From Girardinichthys multiradiatus (taxonomy: Eukaryota; Chordata; Actinopteri; Cyprinodontiformes; Goodeidae): DNA of 64,000 bases. Below, in pieces: positions 1 through 12,000 of the stretch. Position numbers and translations under genes: made by a program. The DNA is taken from positions 5,345,663 through 5,409,662 of the forward strand of contig NC_061811.1 in the NCBI RefSeq assembly GCF_021462225.1. The letters run 5' to 3'. Below the pieces are notes generated by a model that had not been told where the DNA came from, made no database searches, and saw nothing but the letters and a program-made list of their open reading frames with translations. Numbering within the stretch: the first letter of the stretch is position 1; every line of letters starts with the position of its first letter.

Positions 1-32
1 TAATCCAAGAACAAATGAATTGCATTCTGTAC

Positions 33-73
33 CTCTTTTATCAGTTTGCTCGGCACTGCCTTAATGATTTTCC
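33..73 (-). CDS. snx14: snx14 exon 22 (last one in the window)
   Basis: Encodes residues 696-709 ([14 protein letters not shown]), just after the PX domain. Acceptor ..TTTCTTACAG and donor GAG|GTACAG. The preceding intron is only 96 nt. Further exons must lie left of base 1. Confidence 0.88.
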
Positions 74-3000
74 CTGTAAGAAAAACAATTTGTTTGGTCT
101 GTTCTGCAGAACAAGCATAATTTGTCCTTTTGTCATCATGTTCTCCACACGGTCTCTCTCCTGTCTTACCAAGGTTCACATCAGGCAGAATCTTGTCAAG
201 AAACTGAGACTCCATGCTGTGAGGAGACAGGAAGTCAGCCAGGAGCTGGCTGTTGCTCAGCTCCGGGTGCTGCAGGAGTCTCTGCAAAGATCACATATTC
301 CAGTAAGAACATTTAGCAAGAGGATCACTGTGCAGCTGTGTATTCTTCAGAGGGGCTTGGATAAATGGTTGATTTCATGCACTTCTGGGACTAAAGCAGG
401 TCAAAGGCAAGAAAAGTGAAAGATTTTGAATTTGGAGCTTTTTTTATTTATTTACATTTTATTTAATTAATTACTAAGCAAGGCAAGGCAAGTTTGTTTA
501 TATAGCACATTTCAGCAACAACACAATTCAGTCTGTCACATGATGAAAAATGTACTTTGCAGTGACAAAAAACATTGCTGTCATGAAGCAAAGTAAAGAT
601 AAGTTGGACAACAGACTAAATTGATTGAATTTTAATATTTTAGGGCTGAATGAGCCCCCTGTCGGAGAATCTAATGTGGGTTAAACCAGTCATTTATGCA
701 TTCGGTGCTTTTAGGTCCATATTTTTTCACCATAAAAATCAATCTCCCAATTGCCTCGCTTACTGCTAAGGTAGAAAATCCCAAATCTCATCTTTATCCC
801 CAGTAGAAAACTTTTAATCTAATTAGCAGGACCTTTTAAACTTGTATCATTTTAAATCTATTACCCTATTAAGACAGTGTCTCGCCCACGGCCAAAATTG
901 AATAGATTAAAAAATAATCTAAAAGGAGGAAATCATGAAAATCTCATAAAAATAAACACAACTCAGACCGAAAAGAAAAATAAAACAATTAAATGTGGCT
1001 TACTGAACATAAGATCTCTCTCTTCAAAGACATTGCTAGTTAGTGACCTGATTTGTGACAATCAGATTGATTTACTTTGCCTCACAGAAACCAGGCTGCA
1101 GCAAGAGGATTATGTTACTATAAATGAGTCAACTCCTACTAATTATTTAAATTTTCACATTCCTCGAATTACTGGGCGAGGAGGAGGAGTAGCAACCATC
1201 TTTCAGTCGGATTTATTGACTAGTCCCAGACCAATCAATAGCTACAACTCTTTTGAATATTTAATCCTTAGTTTTCCTCATCCAAATTGCAAAGCACTAA
1301 AACCACTTCTGTTTGTTGTTTTGTACCGTCCACCAGGCCCTTACTCTCAATTTTTAGATCAGTTTTCAGACCTTTTATCTGATTTAGTGTTAAATACAGA
1401 TAAAGTTATTATAGTGGGGGATTTTAACATTCATGTAGACACTGAAAGTGATAGCCTAAATATAGCGTTTAATGCTATCTTAGACTCAATTGGCTTTGAT
1501 CAAAACATTAACAAACCTACCCACCTTTGTCTTCATTCTCTGGACCTTGTGCTGACATATGGCATTGAGTGTAAAGACATAACAATATTTTCTCATAACC
1601 CTGTCCTGTCTGACCATTTTTTAATAACCTTTGAGTTTAATTTAACCGAGTACTCCACACCTGAAAGAAAATGTCATTATAGTAGATCATTATCAGGCGA
1701 TGCTGTAACAACCTTTAAAGAATCTGTTTCACTTTTAATTTCCTCATTATCACTGAAAAGCACAGTGGAGGGCAATAATTCTGTTTCTGCCCCTTCACAA
1801 ATTGATTCTTTTGTTCATAGTGTTTCTTCATCATTGCGTGATGCATTAGACGATGCAGCCCCCTTGAAAAAGAAGGTAATCATTAATAGGAGGCTAGCTC
1901 CTTGGTTTAATTCAGAGCTGCGTACTTTAAAGTACATCACCTAAAAGACATCACCGACCCACTCCTGGACCCCCTGCAGTTTGCCTACAGAGCCAACAGG
2001 TCTGTAGACGATGCAGTCAACCTAGCCCTTCACTTCATCCTCCGGCACCTGGACTAAACAGGAACCTATGCCAGGATCCTGTTTGTGGATTTCAGCTCTG
2101 CCTTCAACACCATCGTCCCAGTTCTGCTACAGGAGAAGCTCTCCCAGCTGAGTGTGCCCGACTCCACCTGCAGGTGGATCACTGACTTCCTGTCTGACAG
2201 GAAGCAGCGCGTGAGGCTGGGGAAGCACGTCTCTGACTCCCTGACCATCAGCACCGGTTCCCCCCAAGGCTGTGTTCTCTCTCCTCTGCTCTTCTCCCTG
2301 TACACCAACAGCTGCACCTCCAGTCACCAGTCTGTCAAGCTTCTGAAGTTTGCGGACGACACCACCCTGATCGGACTCATCTCTGATGGTGACGAGTCTA
2401 CGTACAGATGGGAGGTGGACCATCTGTTGGACTGGTGCAGCCAGAACAACCTTGAGCTCAACGCTCTAAAGACAGTGGAGATGGTTGTGGACTTCAGGCA
2501 GAACCCAGCCCCACCTGCCCCCATCACCCTCTGTGACTCCACAATTGACACTGTGGAATCTTTCCGCTTCCTGGGAACCATCATCTCCCAGGATCTCAAG
2601 TGGGAGCCAAACATCAGCTCCCTCATCAAGAAAGCCCAGCAGAGGATGTTCTTCCTGCGGCAGCTGAAGAAATTCAACCTGCCAAAGACTATGATGGTGC
2701 ACTTCTACACAGCCATCATTGAGTCCATCTTCACCTCCTCCATCACCATCTGGTACGCCGCTGCTACAGCCAAGGATAAGGGCAGGCTGCAGCATGTCAT
2801 TCGGTCTGCTGAGAAGGTGATTGGCTGCCGTCTACTGTCACTCCAGGAACTGTACACCTCCAGGACCCTGAAGCGGGCAGGGAAGATTCTGGCTGATCCC
2901 TCCCACCCCGGTCACAGACTCTTTGAGACTCTCCCCTCTGGCAGGAGGCTGCGGTCCATCCGGACCAAAACCTCACGCCACAAGAACAGTTTTTTCCCAT

Positions 3001-6000
3001 CTGCCACCAGCCTTGTTAACAAAGCCCGGAAACCACCCTGACACTCTCCCTTTCCCCCCCCTCTTTTTTTTTTGCTGACAGGACACCTGTAACCTGCAAC
3101 TCTATGCGTTACATTAATGCTCAGCATGGACTCCTGCTTTACTTGCACAATGATCACCTGCACTGTTGTATTGCTCTTGCATCTTATACTGCTCTACATT
3201 TACTCTCACTCACTTAAAACTGTGCACATATATTTATATTATATTGTAGATATGTTTGTACTGTTTAATTTGTATTGTATTGCACCGACTACGCCAAAAC
3301 AAATTCCTTGTATGTCCAAAAACGTACTTGGCAATAAAGCTTTTCTGATTCTGATTCTGATTCTGATGTTAGAAATTTGGAGAGAAAATGGCGCTCTACA
3401 CACCTAGAGGATTCCTACTTAATCTGGAAAAATAGCCTACTGTTGTATAAAAAGACACTTTGCCAAGCTAGAACATCTTATTTCTTATCATTAATAGAAG
3501 AGAATAAGAATAATCCTAGGTTTCTCTTTAGTACAGTTGCAAAACTTACACAGAGTCATAGCTCTGTTGAGCCATCCATTCCCTTAGCTCTTAGCAGTCA
3601 TGACTTTATGGGATTATTCTTAAATAAAATTGATTCTATTAAAAAGAAAATCTTTGACATACTCCCGAAGAAGATTACTTCATCCTCAGCAAGTGAGACA
3701 ACATTGGAAATAACTGCAGAATCTGATTTGTGTTTGGACTGTTTTGATCCTGTGAAGCTTCCTGAGTTATCAGAAATATTAGCTTCATCTAAACCTTCAA
3801 CTTGTATGTTAGACCCAATCCCAACCAAATTATTTAAGGAAGTGTTCCCTCTGATTACCAGCCCCATTCTAGATATAATTAATCTATCCTTAGTAAATGG
3901 ATATGTACCACAAGCTTTTAAGGTAGCTATAATTAAACCTTTACTTAAGACACCTTCGCTTGATCGAGATGACTTGAAAAATTACAGACCTATATCCAAT
4001 CTTCCATTCTTATCTAAAATTCTTGAGAAAATTGTTGCTAATCAAAGGTGTGAACATTTATACAGCAATGACCTGTTTGAAGAGTTTCAGTCAGGTTTCA
4101 GAGCTCATCATAGCACTGAAACAGCTCTGCTGAAAGTCACTAATGATATTCTTATGGCCTCAGATAATGGACTTGCGTCTGTACTGGTTCTGTTAGATCT
4201 CAGTGCTGCATTTGATCCAGTCGACCATAATATTATCTTAGAAAGGCTGGAATATGTTGTAGGGATCAGGGGAACAGCAATAGGCTGGTTTAAATCTTAT
4301 CTGTCTGACAGATTCCAGTTTGTTCATGTAAATGATAAATCCTCTTTAAACTCCAGGGTTAATTGTGGAGTACCACAGGGCTCAGTACTTGGGCCAATTC
4401 TCTTTACTATATATATGCTTCCAATAGGTCAAATTATTAGGCAGCATGGGATAAATTTTCACTGTTACGCTGATGATACTCAGCTTTACTTATCCATAAA
4501 TCCTGATGAGCCCAACCAGTTAGATAGACTACAAGCATGTCTTGAAGATATAAAAACTTGGCTGACGTTAAATGTTTTGCTTTTAAATTCAGAGAAGACA
4601 GAAGTTGTCGTCTTTGGACCGGAGTCTTTAAAAAAGAAACTGCTTAGTCGATCACTTAACCTGGATGGCATTAAATTGACCTCCGGTAATAAAGTAAAAA
4701 ACCTTGGTGTTATTTTTGACCAGGACATGTCATTTAAGTCCCATACTAAACAGGTTTTTAGGATTTACTTCTTTCATCTCCGGAACATTGCCAAAATTAG
4801 AAATATCCTATCTCGCAGTGACGCTGAAAAACTAGTCCATGCATTTGTTACTTCAAAGCTGGACTATTGTAATTCTTTACTATCAGGATGTCCACAAAAT
4901 GCAGTTAAAAGCCTTCAGCTGATTCAAAATGCTGCAGCAAGAGTTCTGATGAAAATTAAAAAGAGAGACCATATTTCTCCTATTTTAGCTTCCCTTCATT
5001 GGCTCCCTGTTAAATCCAGAATAGAATTTAAAATTCTCCTCCTCACATATAAAGCCCTTAATGATCTAGCTCCATCATACATCAGATATCTGATTGGTCC
5101 ATACGTTCCTAACAGAGCACTTCGTTCTCAGACTGCAGGTTTACTGATGGTTTCTAGAGTCTCTAGAAGTAGAATGAGAGGCAGATCCTTTAGTTATCAG
5201 GCTCCTCTCCTGTGGAACCAGCTCCCAGCTTTAGTCCGTGAGGCAGACACCCTGTCTACTTTTAACGCTAGGCTTAAAACTTTCCTTTTTGATAAAGCTT
5301 ATAGTTAGAGTGGCTTCCTTATTTTTACCTCCGTCTTCTTCCCTCCCTGTTGGCTGGAGTAAGGGGGAGTCAGGTTTAGCCTAAACCGGCTCAGTTATGG
5401 TTGAGGTGCAAACACACCCTCCATTTCTGCTACCTGCATGACCCCTTCTCTTTTCCAATGGTTATAATCAGTCTGACAGAGGGAGGTATCCCAATCCTTG
5501 TGGTTTTTAGTATAACAATGACCCTTTGTGAGGTTCCTTGAGACGACATTGTTGTAAATAAGCGCCGTTTAACTAAATAATCTGAACTGAAACTATCTGT
5601 GTAGTTATGCTGCTATAGGCTTAGGCTGCTGGAGGACATAATGACCACTTTCAACCTCTTCGCTACATTCTCGCACTACTCTCCAATTTTGCATTATTTG
5701 CTGTTATTTCAGCTTTTAACCTTGTTCTCTCTATTCTCTTCCTAGAAGCTACACCTGGACTGGCTCTGTGTCTGCCTGTGACACCTTTCTGGAGAGGGGA
5801 ATCGTCCGAGCTTCTGCTGGCAACAATTTAATGCTCACCTTCTACCGATGATCCACATAACCCTGTCTTTTAGTGTTTAACCCTTTCTCTCTCCTAGACA
5901 TGGAAATTGACTGAGCTTTTATTGTAACTAATTATATGTGCTCTCTTTCAGACTCTAACCTTGAAAACTGGCTCAGAGTTTATCTGTTCTTTCTTTCTAG

Positions 6001-9000
6001 GTGAAACGACTAAAGGAGCTACATTCATTAACATTTACTTTTCCTTCCCATAGAAAGTACTCCTGGATCAGTGCTTCTTTGTTCTCTTTGTGTCTCTGCT
6101 CTGTTCTCTCAAACCTCCAGTCGGTCGTGGCAGATGGCCGCTCACACTGAGCCTGGTTCTGGTTCTGCTGGAGGTTTCTTCCTGTTAAAAGGGAGTTTTT
6201 CCTCTCCGCTGTCGCTACATGCATGCTCAGTATGAGGGATTGCTGCAAAGTCAACGCCAGTGACTGTCCACTGTCTCTACATGCTCATCCGGGAGGAGTG
6301 AATGCTGCAAGTCACTGACTGGATGCAATCTGCTGGGTTTCCTTAGATAGAAAAACTTTTTATCCAATTTGAATAAATAACTGAATCTGACTGCACTGTT
6401 CAATTGTTAAGATTAATTGGAATGTATGTACCTGACTTTGTGAAGTGCCTTGAGACAACATGTGTTGTGAATTGGCGCTATATAAATAAAACTGAATTTA
6501 ATTGAATTTAATCTTTTATAATTAAAATAATTTTTTTTGGTTATATTTAGTTTTCACTTGATGCTTTTAGGCCCGTGTTAATAACAAAGTCAAATATATT
6601 CCCTGGGGAGGAGGCAACTCCTTAGAACTGTTCTGACCCATTATGCGTCTCGGTAATGGGAGAATATTCCTTTTAAAAACTGGAGACTTCCTGGAGATCT
6701 GTACCTTCCTCCTAGCTTCTACTAGGAGAGCCCAGCTCCGAGCGGTCTGTTAGGGAGGGGTCTTCCGCAGTGAACTGCTGCTCACTGTGCACAGCAAGGT
6801 CCTTTACAGTGTCTGTTTCAAGGTGGAAAATCAAATTAACCTTTAACCCGAGCAGAAACGTTTACCAAGATGTTTTAGTTAATAGAATAAAAGTTTAAAT
6901 AGAAGAATCAAAAGCAAATCTAAACTTATGGGGTTTTAACTTTGATTTAAAACAACTTAGGGATTCTGCATTTTTGCAGATTTCTGGAAGTGTCTTCCAG
7001 TCATTTGAGTTTATTTACTTCAGCATAACATAAATAGGTTTTGCCGATTCTGGTTTTGTTGTATGAATCATTCTGAATTTAGTCTGCTGTACCATATTTA
7101 TCTAGCATGTCTGCTTAAAATTGGTCACTCTTGGAAATGAGACACTGTCTCAGAGGGATAAACCTGTAGAAATAAAAGAGAAATAAAAATAAAAAAAGAA
7201 ATGTTTTGCGATGATCCTTCCAGTAGAAATAGTTTCAAATGGTTAGTTTCAGGAATGTGAGGGTGAATAAAAACAGATGAATGTGTTAGAAAATAGAGAG
7301 CCATCCACGGTCGAATTGTACAAAACAGAAGGCAGGTAGTGTTTTAAATGCATCATGGTGGGTTGGATTTAACATGTGGTTCAGACATGGACCCCTCCTC
7401 TTGTGAAGTGCAGGAGCATCTTACAGAAGCAAAACAGGGTTTAATGATTTATGGGTTTAAAACGGCGTTTAAAACATAAAGTTCAGTTTAAACAGATAAA
7501 AGCAGAACGGCAAGAGCTTCATACAATGTTTCTGCTGAATGTTATGTTAGAGATAGTTTGTAATTTCAGATTCAAAATAATTGATATTTACAGAGAAACA
7601 CTTGAACAAGTGTTCATTCATGTCATTTCTGCAACTTGAATTGAACCCTTGAAGACAACCAAGATATCATCTTTTTAAAAATTTAAACTTTATAGAGAAT
7701 CTTTTTCTAATATTTGCAAAACACAGACAGCTGGGATATATAGTGGCTTGGAAAGTATTAATATGTGCTGATTTTATCTCCTATTTTCTAACATTCAAAC
7801 CACAAACTTACATATATGTTAATATATATTTGTTTACATGGCTTGATTTTATTTTTACGAATAAAAATGTGAAAGGTTGCATATATATTCAGTTCCCTTC
7901 ACTCTGACAACCCAAAATCCAAAAATCTGAGCTGACAGGCTGAGAAAGGAGGAACTGCAGAGATCAACATCCCAGGATGGATAATATGTTGACTAGTCAT
8001 GCACATCACAAATCTCGAATGAATTTTGTCACAAGCCATTTAGAGGACACAGCAAACATGTGGAAGAAGGTGCTCTGGTCAGATACGTCAGGTAGAAAAC
8101 CTTACAATGCACATGACCCTAAACACACCATCTCCACTGTGAAATATGGTGGTGGCAGCATGATGCTGTTGGGATGCTTCTTTTCAGCAGAGACAGGAAA
8201 CAAAACCCACTGGACGCCCAAAAAGACTTGTGACGGAGGTGGAGGTTTACCTTCCAGCAGGACAAAGACGCTAAACATACAGCCAGAGCTAAAATGGAAT
8301 GGTTTTGATTAAAGCGTATTCAAGCGTATAACTAGAATTGCGCCGCTCAAGGTGGCAGCAGGTTGGAGTAGCTCTGTTACTTTTGATTCTGATTGATTCT
8401 TTTTTTAGGAACTCTTCATTTTGTGGTGGATACTTTTTTTTTTTTGGCCAACTGTCCTCTCCAGTGTCGAATGCTGTGCAGCTTGGAGGATTTTTCCTAA
8501 TACTTTTCTACATTTGTTATGATGCGTTGACATGGCAACTGGGTTGTTTCTTACAACCGGAAGCAGCTGATTAATATCTCAAAAACTCAAATAATACTTC
8601 AACTACAACCCCAAATCCCTGATGAGTTAAAAAGGAGACGCCGTGGATGCAGAGCAGGAGCTAAGAGAAGAGAGAGAAGGAGGAAGTTCAAACCATCTCT
8701 TTCGTCGATTATAATGGCCAATGTGATTGTTGGGAAACAAGTTGTATGAACTCCAAGCCCTACAAAGGACCCAGCCAGAGTACCGGGCATGCAGTATTAT
8801 GTGTTTTACTGAGACATGGCTGCAGGATCATATCCCCGACTCCAGTGTCTCTCTGCCGGGCTTTTTAACCATACGAGCAGACAGAGATTTAAAGGGGAGC
8901 AGCAAATGTGAAGGAGGTGGACTAGCAGTACTTGTGAACAACAGATGGTGTAATCCAGGACATGTAACTGTGAAGTGTCAACTCTGCAGTCCAGATATTG

Positions 9001-12000
9001 AACTGTTAGCAGTAAGTTTTCGTCCATATTATTTACCCAGAGAGTTCACCAGTGTTATTTTGGCAACGGTTTATGTTCCACCTTCCGCTGTTGCCGACAC
9101 TGTATGTGATGCCATCAGCTCAGTTGTTGATAAGCTACAGACACAAAACCCCAATGCATTTGTGGCAATTTCTGATGATTTTAACCATGCTTCACTCTCT
9201 GCTACACTTCCAACGTTTCAACAGTTTATCAGCTGCTCTACCAGAGAAAACAAAACGTTGAATTTGTTTTATGCAAATGTCAAGGACTCATACATCTCTA
9301 CAGCAAGACCTCCTCTAGGAAAATCAGATCACAATCTTGTTTTTCTCTGCTCAAAATATAAGCCCCTTGTTCAGAGGCAACCTGTAATAAAGAGGACTGT
9401 GAAAAAATGGTCACAGGAAGCTGAAGAAGCTCTGCAAGGTTGCTTTGAGGCTACAGACTGGAATGCACTGTGCCAGCCACATGGAGAGGACATCAATACC
9501 ATGACTGAGTGTGTAACTGACTATATAAACTTCTGTGTAGATCACCAGAACTGTGAGATGCTTCCACAATAACAAACCCTGGATCACCAGTGACCCGAAG
9601 GACCTGCATAACAAGAAAAAAAGAGCCTTCAGAGAGGGAGACAGAGAATTATTGAGGAGTTTACAGAAGCAACTTAAAGTCAAGATAAGAGACAGCAAGG
9701 AGGTGTACAAGAAGAAGCTGGAGAGCAAGCTACAGCAAAACAATATCAGAGATGTGTGGACAGGGATGAAGATCACGGGCTTCAGGCAGAGGGATGATTG
9801 GACCGATGAAGGTCTGGACAGAGCCAATGAACTGAACACATTCTTCAATAGGTTCAGTTCAGAAACAAGATCAGCATCCTCCTCTCTTGCTCACAGCCAA
9901 ACAGACATCCCACCTGCCTTTGACCCACAGCTGTCCAGTAACACCTCAAATCTTTTATCTTCCACCTCAGCACTAGACACCCTTCTGCTTCTACATGTTT
10001 GCCTTCAACCATATCAGAAGATGCTGATGCTTCCTTTGCTTCCCCCTTCCACCTGTGTGTCTCAAAGAGTCAGGTGAAGATGCAACTGGAGAGACTGAAT
10101 CGGAACAAGGCTGCAGGTCCAGATCATGTCAGCCCTAGAGTCCTGAAGGGCTGTGCAGAGCAGCTCTGTGGGATTCTGAGGCACCTCTTCAACCTTAGCC
10201 TGGCCCAGAAGAAGGTTCCGGTGTTGTGGAAGACCTCCTGTCTTCTTCCGGTACCAAAGAAAACTCACCCATCAGTCCTCAATGACTATACAGGTCCTTC
10301 TCAAAAAATTAGCATATTGTGATAAAGTTCATTATTTTCTATAATGTAATGATGAAAATTTAACATTCATATATTTTAGATTCATTGCACACTAACTGAA
10401 ATATTTCAGGTCTTTTATTGTCTTAATACGGATGATTTTGGCATACAGCTCATGAAAACCCAAAATTGCTATCTCACAAAATTTGCATATTTCATCCGAC
10501 CAATAAAAGAAAAGTGTTTTTAATACAAACAACGTCAACCTTCAAATAATCATGTACAGTTATGCACTCAATACTTGGTCGGGAATCCTTTTGCAGAAAT
10601 GACTGCTTCAATGCGGCGTGGCATGGAGGCAATCAGCCTGTGGCACTGCTGAGGTCTTATGGAGGCCCAGGATGCTTCGATAGCAGCCTTTAGCTCATCC
10701 AGAGTGTTGGGTCTTGAGTCTCTCAACGTTCTCTTCACAATATCCCACAGATTCTCTATGGGGTTCAGGTCAGGGGAGTTGGCAGGCCAATTGAGCACAG
10801 TGATACCATGGTCAGTAAACCATTTACCAGTGGTTTTGGCACTGTGAGCAGGTGCCAGGTCGTGCTGAAAAACGAAATCTTCATCTCCATAAAGCTTTTC
10901 AGCAGATGGAAGCATGAAGTGCTCCAAAATCTCCTGATAGCTAGCTGCATTGACCCTGCCCTTGATAAAACACAGTGGACCAACACCAGCAGCTGACACG
11001 GCACCCCAGACCATCACTGACTGTGGGTACTTGACACTGGACTTCTGGCATTTTGGCATTTCCTTCTCCCCAGTCTTCCTCCAGACTCTGGCACCTTGAT
11101 TTCCGAATGACATGCAGAATTTGCTTTCATCCGAAAAAAGTACTGTGGACCACTGAGCAACAGTCCAGTGCTGCTTCTCTGTAGCCCAGGTCTGGGGAAT
11201 GCGGTACCTGTAGCCCATTTCCTGCACACGCCTGTGCACGGTGGCTCTGGATGTTTCTACTCCAGACTCAGTCCACTGCTTCCGCAGGTCCCCCAAGGTC
11301 TGGAATCGGCCCTTCTCCACAATCTTCCTCAGGGTCCGGTCACCTCTTCTCGTTGTGCAGCGTTTTCGGACACACTTTTTCCTTCCCACAGACTTCCCAC
11401 TGAGGTGCCTTGATACAGCACTCTGGGAACAGCCTATTTGTTCAGAAATTTCTTTCTGTGTCTTACCCTCTTGCTTGAGGGTGTCAATAGTGGCCTTCTG
11501 GACAGCAGTCAGGTCGGCAGTCTTACCCATGATTGGGGTTTTGAGTGATAAACCAGGCTGGGAGATTTAAAGGCCTCAGGAATCTTTTGCAGGTGTTTAG
11601 AGTTAACCCGTTGATTCAGATGATTAGGTTCATAGCTCGTTTAGAGACCCTTTTAATAATATGCTAATTTTGTGAGATAGGAATTTTGGGTTTTCATGAG
11701 CTGTATGCCAAAATCATCTGTATTAAGACGATAAAAGACCTGAAATATTTCAGTTAGTGTGCAATGAATCTAAAATATATGAATGTTAAATTTTCATCAT
11801 GACATTATGGAAAATAATGAACTTTATCACAATATGCTAATTTTTTGAGAAGGACCTGTAGACCTGTTGCCCTGACATTCCACATCATGAAGGTCCTAGA
11901 GAGACTCCTGTTGGCCCACCTGAGTAAGGAAACAGTAAACCATCAGGACCCCCTTCAGTTTGCATATTGCTGTGGAGTTGGAGTTGAAGATGCCATCATA

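Larger units (their letters stand above)
859..6508 (+). mobile_element. L2-like LINE, copy 1, interrupted by a Rex1-like LINE
   Basis: Non-LTR retrotransposon antisense to snx14 inside its intron. It encodes an endonuclease region, then reverse transcriptase, then a long 3' UTR ending in TTGGCGCTATATAAATAAAA and AATT-rich repeats, the typical fish L2 tail. It aligns with copy 2 (15012-22126) along nearly all its length with only scattered differences. At 1936-3365 it is split by another LINE; copy 2 is uninterrupted at this point. The left boundary is set where similarity to copy 2 starts, so the true 5' end could lie further left. Confidence 0.85.

Noticed and set aside
15..419. 134-codon open frame on the + strand
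   Set aside because: It is the antisense shadow of snx14 exons 21 and 22, which have clear splice sites and protein similarity on the minus strand.
8338..8574. 78-codon hydrophobic frame
   Set aside because: Falls in the 5' leader of the LINE at 8339-13100, with T-rich DNA giving hydrophobic codons by chance.
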